Source of the DNA: Enterococcus_K sp051713825
Lineage (GTDB): Bacteria > Bacillota > Bacilli > Lactobacillales > Enterococcaceae
Assembly (NCBI RefSeq): GCF_051713825.1
Contig: NZ_JBIOQR010000001.1
Span: 1,054,001 to 1,118,000, forward strand
Length of the DNA stretch: 64,000 nt
Direction of reading: 5' to 3'
Positions within the stretch are counted from its first letter, which is position 1. Each line of letters starts with the position of its first letter. The notes beneath the pieces were generated by a model, which was given only the letters and a program-made list of their open reading frames with translations, had not been told where the DNA came from and made no database searches. A program made the translations under genes and the position numbers. This document shows positions 1 through 8,212 of the stretch, in pieces.

Positions 1-1
1 T

Positions 2-1183
2 ATGGCTCCTAGCTTACTTTCTAAGTTCCGTCACCTACGCTTGAAAAATACGAATCTATTGGACTTACTTCTCACAAAAACTGTCGAAATCGCCTTGGAC
101 AAAGGCGTAATTGAAGTGGAAAATAAATTAATTCAAGATTCTACCCACTCGAATGCCATGTTCCAACACGTTTCGCCAAGAGAAGAAATTATCAAACGAG
201 CGAAAGAAGTAAGAAAAGCCGTGTATGCTGTTGCCCCTCAAATGAAAGAAAAAATGCCAAAGAAAAAGGAACATACGGGGATCCTTGAAGACACCCTCCA
301 CTATGCAAATGAAGTGATAAAAGTGATTGAAACAGAGGGTGGTTTTGATAACTGCACAGCCGTGATGGAGCGAATGAATTACTTAAAAGAAGGCATCGAA
401 GAAACAGAGGGAGCGTTTGAATTTTCTAAAGATCAAGAGGCAAAAGTTGGGCATAAGACGGCGGACACCGCTTTTTTTGGCTACAAAACACACCTTGCTT
501 TAACTCCTGAACGAATCGTTACAGCCGCGACGATTACCAGTGGCGAAAAACCTGACGGCAAAGAAATGAAGACACTCGTCGAAAAAAGCCAACATGCAGG
601 GATTGAAGTCAAGGCAATTATTGGAGATGGTGCGTATTCAGAGACGGATAATTTGAATTACGCAAAAGCAAACGGAATGAAACTAGTATCGAAGTTAAGT
701 AAGTCAGTCACTCATGGGAATGGAAAAAACAAGGATAAATTCGCGTACAATAAAGATGCAGAAATGTATGTTTGCCTAGCAGGACACATGGCAATTAAAA
801 AGAGAAAGTCAGGAAGTAAATGCGATAAAAAGGGAGTAGACTCGCGTGTAGAGGCCTATTTCTTTGACGTGGAAAAATGCAAAAGATGTCCGTTTCGCGA
901 GGGTTGTTATACTGATGGAGCGAAAACAAAAACTTTCTCAGTAAAAATAAAGTCAGATACACATATCGCTCATATGGATTATATGGAAACCGAAGAATTT
1001 AAAGAGCTTTATAAAGAGCGGTATAAAATAGAGGCTAAGAATGCGGAGTTGAAAGGTCGATACAATTATGGAACCGCACAAAGCTGTGGTCTATTAGGGA
1101 TGACCATCCAAGGGGCGAGTACGCTGTTTTTAGCTAATATGAAACGAATTATCAAGTTAGAAAAGGAAAATACGGGGAAATAG
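2..1183 (+). CDS. IS1182-family transposase, 5' end outside window
   Basis: The last 393 residues of a DDE transposase are visible; the true start lies left of the window. A first catalytic Asp is in the QDSTH motif near residue 46, a second in IIGDGAYSE near residue 208, and a Glu is plausible in the KIEAKNAELKGR stretch near residue 345. A cysteine cluster (CKRCPFREGC) near residue 295 is typical of IS1182-type (DDE_Tnp_1_6) transposases. An inverted repeat follows the stop. The visible part has no internal stop, so the enzyme may be intact, but the left end cannot be judged. No partner gene belongs to it. Confidence 0.85.
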   Translation: MAPSLLSKFRHLRLKNTNLLDLLLTKTVEIALDKGVIEVENKLIQDSTHSNAMFQHVSPREEIIKRAKEVRKAVYAVAPQMKEKMPKKKEHTGILEDTLHYANEVIKVIETEGGFDNCTAVMERMNYLKEGIEETEGAFEFSKDQEAKVGHKTADTAFFGYKTHLALTPERIVTAATITSGEKPDGKEMKTLVEKSQHAGIEVKAIIGDGAYSETDNLNYAKANGMKLVSKLSKSVTHGNGKNKDKFAYNKDAEMYVCLAGHMAIKKRKSGSKCDKKGVDSRVEAYFFDVEKCKRCPFREGCYTDGAKTKTFSVKIKSDTHIAHMDYMETEEFKELYKERYKIEAKNAELKGRYNYGTAQSCGLLGMTIQGASTLFLANMKRIIKLEKENTGK

Positions 1184-1212
1184 AGGGTAGATTCCCTTTA
1201 TTATTATGAAAA

Positions 1213-1264
1213 TACACAAAAAACAGTGAAATTCTTTTTTTTTGAAGAATTCCACTGTTTTTTT
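1213..1264. terminator. Inverted repeat at the 3' end of the IS1182-type element
   Basis: AAAAACAGTGAAATTC and GAATTCCACTGTTTTT form a near-perfect stem around a poly-T stretch, about 30 bases after the transposase stop. It may be the element's terminal region, a rho-independent terminator, or both. Confidence 0.55.
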
Positions 1265-1563
1265 GTGAGTGTTTTTCAGCAGCCTCGCAAGTAGTCGAAT
1301 CTTTTTTTAATAGATAGCACCTAATTTATTTGGTCAGTTTATTGAAATAACAATTAGGTTATAAGCTGCTATTAGATTCTTTGCAGATTCATCTGAATGT
1401 TTAGTTTATATCATAAGGGTAATCTATTGATAAAAAAAAATTGTTCGCGTATAGTAAAATTAAGAAGAACAACGAAAATCATGATTCATAATAGGGGCTT
1501 TAAAAATAGTAATTTATTGATAGTTGCAGTTTGAATTTAGGAAGTGGGAAAGGAGAGAAAAAA

Positions 1564-1731
1564 ATGGTTACGACAGTTAGAAGGTTTCTTATGGGGCTTA
1601 TCGCATTCGCTGCATTTTTAAGTTTGTATATTGGTGGAGTATTGGTATACCTTTTACTCTTTTCTATCGTACTATATGCAATTTTTGAATTGTTGGTGGC
1701 ATTTAATAAGAAGTTTCATGTAAAAAACTAG
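1564..1731 (+). CDS. Small hydrophobic membrane protein, unknown
   Basis: A 55-residue protein starting at the ATG at 1564, which has a good ribosome binding site (GGAAAGGAGAG) just upstream; an upstream in-frame ATG at 1531 has none. After a short basic N-terminus (residues 1-8) the segment from about residue 9 to 45 is almost entirely hydrophobic, enough for one or two membrane helices, and the C-terminus is basic. I do not recognise a family. It stands alone between an IS1182 remnant and an IS3 remnant, so it may be a resident orphan or cargo. Confidence 0.45.
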   Translation: MVTTVRRFLMGLIAFAAFLSLYIGGVLVYLLLFSIVLYAIFELLVAFNKKFHVKN

Positions 1732-1743
1732 TTGAAATTTATA

Positions 1744-2025
1744 TGCTACCCCCATACAGGACACTGAATATAATAAGTCCAGTATGGGGGATTTATTATG
1801 CTTAAAAGTTCGATGAAGTTAGAGGCCAGAGAACGTTCGAGGATAATAGAGAGTTATCTAAGCCATGAAATAAGTCTCTCAGAAGCGGCGAGAGAAGGCA
1901 GCGCTTCAACAACTACCATCAATAGATGGCTTACGATTTATGAAAACGATGGACCAACTGGCCTGTTGCCCACGCACAAGAATAATCAGTATTCAGTACA
2001 GCTGAAATTATCCGCCAATAAATGA
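1744..2025 (+). mobile_element. Truncated left end of an IS3-type element with the orfA N-terminus
   Basis: From TGCTACCCCC at 1744 the sequence matches the outer end of the IS3-type element at 4072-5869 (same TGCT-CCC-TACAGGACACTGAA core). An open reading frame from 1798 encodes 75 residues with a helix-turn-helix (SLSEAAREGSASTTTINRWL, about residues 27-46), clearly homologous to the OrfA of that other copy. Homology stops near 2025, so only the left fifth of the element remains. The two are related members rather than the same copy, since the proteins differ at many positions. Confidence 0.75.
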
Positions 2026-2672
2026 TAAGTTGAGATTTCCCCATGAAAATAAGAAATTGCACTTCTGAGGGATACATCTTGAATGTTCATTTGTTAACAG
2101 AAACTATATATGATTAATATAGCTAGATAGACTTTTGGTTAAACAAACTTTTGTAGGTAAGAAGTGCTATAAAAATAGTGGGATTTATTTTTTGATTCTA
2201 TTTTTTTATTACCAAATATATATAGTCATCGAAAAAAGGATTAGTGTGAATCCGAGTTTTTAATCGATTCGTCCACTAAAGGCTTGATTGTAAAATGACA
2301 TTTATTGAGAATATACAGGGTATGCTAAAAAAGTTTATTTAGAGAAATTTATTTAATTATAGAAAATTTCACACACGGCTTATAGGTTGCTCCGTCTTTT
2401 AGATAGCTTGTGAGATTTACTTAAAGCATTATTTTGTAAACACCCGTAATCGGTATACTACAAAGGATTTTTTGAAAAAAGGATAACTAATTTGTGGGAA
2501 TTTCTCCTTACGATTACGTATCCGAACGTATAAAATCGGCGTAGCACACGGGAGACTACTTCGGACCTGTAAGCAATATTCCTGTTGTTTAACATTTTTT
2601 TTAATTTTTCCATTTTTCAATGTCACATTTTAAAAATACTTTCTACTTTTATTTTAAAAGGAGGTATTTTGA
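2026..2672. other. AT-rich intergenic stretch, no gene recognised
   Basis: I see no convincing coding region. A 65-codon minus-strand frame at 2429-2626 lacks a ribosome binding site and resembles nothing known. The only clear signal is a strong Shine-Dalgarno (AAAAGGAGGT) at about 2656-2665, serving the sigma-factor gene that follows. Confidence 0.5.
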
Positions 2673-3284
2673 ATGTTTTGTTGGAAAAAAGCAGAAAAAC
2701 TTGTTGATATTTATTATGAGACTAGTAGTTCCGAAGATTTAACAGAAATACTATTATATTTTCAATCATATTTAAAAAAGTGTGCTAATAATGCGTTGTC
2801 CAAGTCGAATAACTCGGGAATATGGATAAATTTTGAAGATTTTTACAGTAATTTTTATTATAGACTTTGGGAATCTATTGAAGATTTTAGAATAATAGAT
2901 ACATCTACATTAAAAAACGTTATTATCAGAAGAATACAGTATGCCGAAATTGAAACAATTCGTCTATACAAGAAAAGCTACAAGAATAATAATATGACCG
3001 AAACTAGTTATGTAGCGACTCAATGGATAGACCTAAGTCAGTTTGAAATATGTGATAAAAATCGAATCGATGATGATAATAGTCTTTTTTTGAAACAATC
3101 GTTACAAGAATTAAAAAAAATATCTATTGAACAGCATGATATTGTTTTATTATTACTTTTAGGATACTCTGGGAAAGAAATTAGTTTAATGCTTTTTAGT
3201 GAAAATAACTATTGTAATTCTTCGAGGAAGAAGATTCAACGAGCAAAAGACAAATTTAAAAAATTATTATGGGATAAAAGATAG
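2673..3284 (+). CDS. Orphan sigma-70-family-like factor
   Basis: A 203-residue protein with the layout of a small two-domain sigma factor. Residues about 20-85 resemble region 2 (an aliphatic helix, then FEDFYSNFYYRLWESIEDF). Residues about 145-200 resemble region 4, with a helix-turn-helix-like GYSGKEISLML followed by a basic RKKIQRAKDKFKKLL tail. It would direct RNA polymerase to a small gene set, but no anti-sigma factor or obvious target adjoins it. The start has an excellent ribosome binding site. Its very low GC, like the surrounding sequence, suggests transfer. A DNA-binding protein of another family is possible. Confidence 0.55.
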   Translation: MFCWKKAEKLVDIYYETSSSEDLTEILLYFQSYLKKCANNALSKSNNSGIWINFEDFYSNFYYRLWESIEDFRIIDTSTLKNVIIRRIQYAEIETIRLYKKSYKNNNMTETSYVATQWIDLSQFEICDKNRIDDDNSLFLKQSLQELKKISIEQHDIVLLLLLGYSGKEISLMLFSENNYCNSSRKKIQRAKDKFKKLLWDKR

Positions 3285-3715
3285 TTGCAATCCCGGTCAT
3301 TAACTTCTGATATTTTTATGGTTTTATTTGTGATTTTAAATATAAATGATGTGATGCTTTAACAGTATTCTGTACTAATGTAAGTTATAGAGAATTAAAT
3401 CAAACTTGAAATCGATAATTATAGGATGAATTATCAAATGTAGATTGGGCTGAATTTGAAACCAAAAGCCGGAATCATCATAATTTAGATATTTAGTTGG
3501 CCAAAGAATAAATTCTAAGCTTAACTCTAAGAAAATTTATAAATTCACACATAAAAAATAAAGCTGAGATTTGAGTCTGCTGAAAAAGTCTCTACCTGCT
3601 TTATAAACATGAAAGAGAAACAACGATTGGAAAACTGATGTTTCTCTTTTTTTACATAATGGCCCGTTAGATAGCTATTTAGTATCATAATAGACATTTG
3701 GAAGGAGTGTTTTAG
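3285..3715. other. Intergenic, one terminator-like hairpin
   Basis: No gene recognised. AAAGAGAAACA (3612-3622) pairs with TGTTTCTCTTT (3639-3649) and is followed by Ts, a likely terminator. It lies more than 300 bases beyond the sigma-factor gene, so the gene it originally served may be lost. Confidence 0.5.
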
Positions 3716-4061
3716 ATGTTAATGCCGGCACGTCAGATGAGTTTAGAGGTAGGGAAATATGCGGGTTTTACGATATTTTGATTGACTAACAATGAGTTTG
3801 GTAGCTGGAACAATTTATTGAAAGAAGCAGGATTGAAAAGAAGAAAAACTGGTCCACCGAAACAATATAAATAAGACTTTTTTTATAGAGGCCGTTCAAT
3901 TGTTTGAGAAAACTCATGGGGAGCCGCCTACAGCTAAACAGTTTCGTTGGTCAAGCACGGCTATTCGTCAGTTTGGGATATGGGATCAGTTAATTGAAAC
4001 GGCAGGATTTGCGCTTAGAGAATCAAAAGGTATTGTAAAAAAGAAGAATGAAGACTTTTAG
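3716..4061 (+). pseudogene. Broken protein with homing-endonuclease-associated repeats
   Basis: An ATG at 3716 with a good ribosome binding site (GGAAGGAGTG) opens a frame that stops after 21 codons. The following bases still encode, in two frames, FGSWNNLLKEAGLKRRK and then a repeat of the same kind with the core PPTAKQFRWSSTAIRQFGIW and a trailing DQLIETAGF. These fit the HNH-repeat (homing-endonuclease-associated) pattern of about 55 residues, in which a Phe-Gly-x-Trp turn precedes a helix ending in AG. At least one stop and one frameshift (near 3868) break the gene. The family call is by eye. Confidence 0.5.
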
Positions 4062-4244
4062 ATAAATGGTGTGCTTCCCGTCAAGTGGACAGTGAAAAAT
4101 AATAATTTTTTTAATAATTGTCTGTCATTTTTTGGCAGACTTTTTTGCTATTCTCTATAATTACTAGTCGCGCTACCGATTAACTTGCCTACTTGTTTCA
4201 TGAACGAAGCAGAACCCACTTCAGTCACGAAACAAACAGGAAGA

Positions 4245-5139
4245 TTAGGCTATTTCTAGATAGTGTTGATGGTAATCCATCGGTGTCATAACGGACAGTT
4301 CTCGTTGTAGTCTACGGTTGTTGCAGTAATCCATATATTCAGAAATCATTTGTACCCAGTTTTCACGACTTACAAATTTATGACCATAATATTTTTCTCG
4401 CTTCATCATGCCCCAGAATCCTTCCATGGGTCCATTATCGATACAATGTGACACACGGGACATGCTCTGCTTCATCCCTGCGTTTTTTAAGCGATTACAA
4501 AATTGTCTACTCGTATATTGAAATCCTCGGTCACTATGCATCAATGGGTGTGCTTTTGGTTCCGATTTAACTGCTTGATGAAATGTGTTCATAACTAAAG
4601 AATTATCGTTACGGTCACTAATAACAAAGGACACAATGCGTCGAGCATACAAATCAAGAATAGCGCTGAGATAAATTTTATGAACTTCCTTGCCTATGTA
4701 ATACTTAAATTCGGAGACATCTGTCACCCATTTCTCATTAGGCTTTTCGACATGAAAGGCACGATTCAAATAGTTTTTTTGCCATGTGATAAGGGCGCTT
4801 GCTTCTTCGAGTGATACTATTTGCCCAGTGTTTGATAGTGGATTGAATTCTTAAAGCTCGACAGATTCGTAGAAACCGCTTGTCGTTAAACTTGTGCCGA
4901 TATTGCTTGTTCACTGTATCGGCAATCCTGCGATAGCCCATATCCGGATGGTTTTCATAGGTTTTTCTAATTTCTTGTGCGAGTTCTGTGTTTAGAAATT
5001 CTCTTGGGCTGATTGGGTACTTTAACCACTTGTAATAAGCAGAACGAGAGACGTGCAAGAAACGACACATTGACTGTATCGGATAGTTTTTTTTGATGGC
5101 TTCATACTCAAATGAATGTCGGGTAAAGCCTATTCCCAC
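4245..5139 (-). pseudogene. IS3-family transposase OrfB, frameshifted
   Basis: Two overlapping minus-strand frames together make a full IS3 OrfB. The 5' part (4738-5139) carries the HTH_21-type segment (SMCRFLHVSRSAYYKWL and MGYRRIADTVN). The 3' part (4245-4769) carries the retroviral-integrase-type core with TDVSEF, HSDRGFQYTS and the Glu in GPMEGFWG, so all three DDE residues are present. The frames join near 4774-4780 at a run of seven As on the coding strand, where one base has been gained or lost. In IS3 elements programmed slippage normally joins OrfA to OrfB, not the middle of OrfB, so I read this as damage. Confidence 0.8.
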
Positions 5140-5365
5140 TCCCTTTCTAATGACTTTAGTTTTTTTAACAGGTCGTTTTCCATTTGGAGTTGGTGGTTTC
5201 TGCTTTCTGCTTGCGCGAGACGGTATCGCAACGCTTCTTCGTGTGTTCAGATAGGTTGTGTCCCAATCCGTCGCCCTCTACGATTTTCTAAACCCGCTGT
5301 ATCTTTTGCTTCATATTTTTTGACCCAATTTCTAACTTGTTGATAGGAGACTTGATATTTTAATG

Positions 5366-5812
5366 CTATAGCGCATAGTTTTTATTTTCTGTTAGACAGT
5401 CTAAAACGATGGCTAAACGTTCTTCTACAGAGGTTTTTCTACCTTTTCTCATGTAACTTCCACCACTTTCTGATTTGAAGGTTCCATGAGTATTATATAC
5501 CTTTATCCAATCTAATAGTTGCGATTGATTTCTGAGCTTGTACTTTTTGGCTAGTTCATTGAGACTACCTTCGCCATTAAGATAATCTGTGACAGCAGAT
5601 AATTTTAGCGCTACTGGATAATGGCTATTCTTCTGTGTTGCGAATAAGGCTGTGGGTCCTTCATTTTCGTAAAGCATTGTCCACCTAGCTATCGTACTTG
5701 GATCAACATTAGCTTCTTTCGCTGCTTCTAAACAACTGATTTCATTGTTCAAATATCTTTCAATTATTCCCACACGTTCTTCTGGTTCTAACTTAATCCT
5801 AATTTTAGACAT
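5366..5812 (-). pseudogene. IS3-family OrfA, truncated by frameshift and nonsense mutations
   Basis: The 148-residue frame begins with a helix-turn-helix (ISCLEAAKEANVDPSTIARW, about residues 24-43) and a second HTH-like half (SLNELAKKYKLRNQSQLLDWI). It stops at NKNYAL. The expected continuation (ALKYQVSYQQVRNWVKKYEA, then ENRRGRRIG) is still encoded just downstream in another frame, so two extra bases near 5360 caused the break. That continuation itself ends in a TGA where relatives usually have an Arg codon. OrfA normally supplies DNA binding for the transposase; this one is dead. Confidence 0.8.
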
Positions 5813-5919
5813 AATAAAATACCCCCATACTGGACTATTTATATTTCAGTGTCCTGTATAGGGGCAGCATAGCAGAAAGCTGAGAAGGTCTCTTTTTATT
5901 TTTAAAAAATTTGGTACTA

Positions 5920-7595
5920 CCTGAATTATTCATAAAATCATTAGAAAGTTTCAAGACTCTAAGAACCTCAAAAGGTTTGAGATTTCTTTCATTTCACCCA
6001 ATAGGTGCACAAAAAGAGCACACTTTATGTTATTGTAAAGTTGACAAAAACCAACAAAAACAAGGAGTGTGCTCTTCATGTCTACATTACAACAACAATC
6101 CCTTTTATTCAATCCCAAACTGGAAATTTCTAACGATGGTGGTCGGCTTTCCTCAGATGGCGGCATTTTACTTGTGAAAGAATTTATGAAAAAAATCCAA
6201 TTTGACCATTTTTTACAAGAAACAGTCGCTTTTCAAGACAATAGGAAATATTGTACCCATCAGCTAAAGAACCAATTTACGCAATTGGTCCTTCAACTGA
6301 TTGCCGGATATCAGAAAGATGAAGCGGCTAACACATTAAAAGAGGATCCTGTTTTTCAACTTGCACTGGATAAGCTTTGTGCCTCTCAGCCAACGTTATC
6401 TCGTTTTATCAATGGGGTCAGTCAAGAAGAACTGCCTGGCGTACACCATTTAGCACAAACTCTCGGTGCATTTTTAATCGAGCAAACGAATCAAAGACAA
6501 ATGATTTTGGACATCGATTCTACGCACTGTGATACTTATGGAAAACAAGAAGAATCAACTTACAATGGCCATTATAAAACCACTGGCTATCATCCTCTAT
6601 TAGCTTTTGACCTCATTTCTGGCGCATTATTAGGTGCTGAATTGCGTGCAGGGTGCGACTATACTTCAAAAGGTGCCGAAGATTTTCTAGCGCCTATCCT
6701 TCAGCGTTATCAGGAAAAGGAGTTAGAACTGATTGTTCGAGGAGACAGTGGATTTGCCAAACCTGAAGTCTATCAAGTTTGTGAAACACACCATGCCAAA
6801 TTCATCATTCGACTAAAAGCCAATCGAAAACTGCAAAAAATCGCTGAACAACTTGTCTTATACAGTGATGAGACTGATTTCACCAAAGAAGAAGTCCAGT
6901 GGTTTACGTTAGAGAACTATTGCCCGAATACTTGGGTACATCCCTATCGCGTGGTGATCAAATCGACTCGAAACGCTGGAGAATTTCTGTTTTCTCATGC
7001 ATTTCTCGTAACCAATCTAATAGAGTTATCTCCAAAACAAATTTTCCCCATGTATCAAAACCGTGGTGCCATGGGAAATTTAATCAAAGAAATCAAAAAC
7101 GGTTTTTTCTTCGATAAAACGGACAGTACATCGTTTACAGCGAATGCATTTCGGATGCTTTTAAGCAGTGTTGCTTACAATTTAATGCAGTGTATGAAAC
7201 AACTGGTCTTTCCTGAAACTCAAAAGAAGCTTAGCATCTGTACGATTCGTTTCCGTCTATTTCATATCGCAGCTCGTGTGGTCTCTCATGCAAGGCGAAC
7301 GTTTATTCAACTTTCTAGCACGAATGTATTTGATGTGTTTTATTGGCAGGTTCTTGAAAAAATACAAGGCTTACAGCTTTATCCTACAAAAAACTGACAT
7401 AGACCTTAAAAAAATTTTTTAGTGCTACCAAGGGGCTAGTGTGCCCTTTTTTAAGTGAAACCCAAGAAATGAAGGCAGAATTAAGTTTTGAATCCAATTT
7501 TTCTTCTGAATAGATTCAAAATTAGGTGCCAAGTTCTCTAAAATTTGGTTTTAAGGTTTTCTTCGTTATTTTTTTAAAAGTATGAATAATTCAGG
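5920..7595 (+). mobile_element. IS1380-family insertion sequence, intact, 5-bp target duplication
   Basis: The ends are CCTGAATTATTCATA (5920) and TATGAATAATTCAGG (ending 7595), perfect 15-bp inverted repeats. They are flanked by TACTA on both sides (5915-5919 and 7596-7600), a 5-bp target duplication. The length, 1,676 bp with one gene, is usual for the family. Exact repeats, target duplication and an unbroken gene all point to a recent insertion. Confidence 0.92.
6078..7397 (+). CDS. IS1380-family transposase
   Basis: A 439-residue DDE transposase. I chose the ATG at 6078 (MSTLQQQ), which follows AAGGAG, over a GTG three codons upstream. The catalytic residues are visible: Asp in LDIDSTHCD (about residue 148), Asp in VRGDSGFAKPE (about residue 225), and Glu within GNLIKEIKNGFF (about residue 338). 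It fills most of the element and has no passenger gene. It reads through without a stop, so it is probably active. A weak GC stem with a T run follows near 7430-7455. Confidence 0.92.
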   Translation: MSTLQQQSLLFNPKLEISNDGGRLSSDGGILLVKEFMKKIQFDHFLQETVAFQDNRKYCTHQLKNQFTQLVLQLIAGYQKDEAANTLKEDPVFQLALDKLCASQPTLSRFINGVSQEELPGVHHLAQTLGAFLIEQTNQRQMILDIDSTHCDTYGKQEESTYNGHYKTTGYHPLLAFDLISGALLGAELRAGCDYTSKGAEDFLAPILQRYQEKELELIVRGDSGFAKPEVYQVCETHHAKFIIRLKANRKLQKIAEQLVLYSDETDFTKEEVQWFTLENYCPNTWVHPYRVVIKSTRNAGEFLFSHAFLVTNLIELSPKQIFPMYQNRGAMGNLIKEIKNGFFFDKTDSTSFTANAFRMLLSSVAYNLMQCMKQLVFPETQKKLSICTIRFRLFHIAARVVSHARRTFIQLSSTNVFDVFYWQVLEKIQGLQLYPTKN

Positions 7596-7600
7596 TACTA

Positions 7601-8212
7601 ATTTGCTAGTTGCTGCATCTAATCTTGCTGGAAAAAATAGAGCCCTGACTAGCTATGGACTAAGCAACTGATAACGTGTCCTTGACTTATCTAGGCGATT
7701 ACCTGGGATAATTTTTTTAGGAATCGATAAGCCGTTTAAACCAGTCCAATCCTTTTGATAAATTCTTCTCTACGAAATTAAATTTGTCAGTTGTCTACCT
7801 AAATATAGTCTTGAAGGAAATAATCAGCGAAAATGCCTAATTCATTCGTACGTACTATAAACGTCTTTATACAGTTTATTGTTCGGTTGCTCTCTATTGT
7901 ACGGAAAATGTCACTCGCTCAGCCAATTTTTTTTGTTTTTTAATTCTATTACCCAACTCATAAAAATCTATGCCTACGCTGTTTCTCCATTCTAGTTCAA
8001 GCTATTATTGATATTATCAGTAATTATAAAGGAAACATCATTGAAAATAAGGAACTATAAGAATATAATAAGTCCGATAGTTTCTTTTTGAAAGAAAGCT
8101 AATTTACAGTAATTCAATGATTATAAAACAGAGTCCTGTCAATCTACCTCATCGAGTTGGGTTTTGAGTTGCAAGATAGTTGGCCGATTCAACCTCAAGA
8201 TAGGAGAAGATC
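7601..8212. other. Intergenic, no gene recognised
   Basis: All frames are short and broken. I looked for a bacteriocin precursor here, because the operon that follows resembles lactococcin-972 export systems, and found none: the candidate starts give peptides shorter than 20 residues. A ribosome binding site (ATAGGAGAAG) at about 8200 serves the next gene. Confidence 0.5.

Larger units (their letters stand above)
4072..5869 (-). mobile_element. Degenerate IS3-family element
   Basis: The terminal inverted repeats read inward as TGCTTCCCGTCAAGTGGACA at 4072 and TGCTGCCCCTATACAGGACA at 5869, about 23 identities in 31 positions. Between them, on the minus strand, lie an orfA and an orfB in IS3 order. 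Both genes carry disabling mutations, so the copy should not move by itself. I see no target-site duplication, consistent with age. The IS1380-family element lies only 50 bases beyond its right end. Confidence 0.8.

Noticed and set aside
2429..2626. 65-codon minus-strand frame upstream of the sigma-like gene
   Set aside because: It has no ribosome binding site, no recognisable family and basic composition typical of chance frames in AT-rich DNA.
4738..4780. A7 run in the IS3 orfB overlap as a programmed frameshift site
   Set aside because: IS3 programmed slippage joins orfA to orfB, not two halves of orfB. orfA also has a frameshift and a nonsense codon, so the element is simply decayed.
5911..6177. 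Open frames on both strands at the left end of the IS1380-type element
   Set aside because: They overlap the terminal repeat and the transposase start, lack ribosome binding sites and resemble nothing.
7601..8212. Search for a bacteriocin precursor next to the ABC operon
   Set aside because: Only peptides under 20 residues start here, none with a leader or cysteine pattern.
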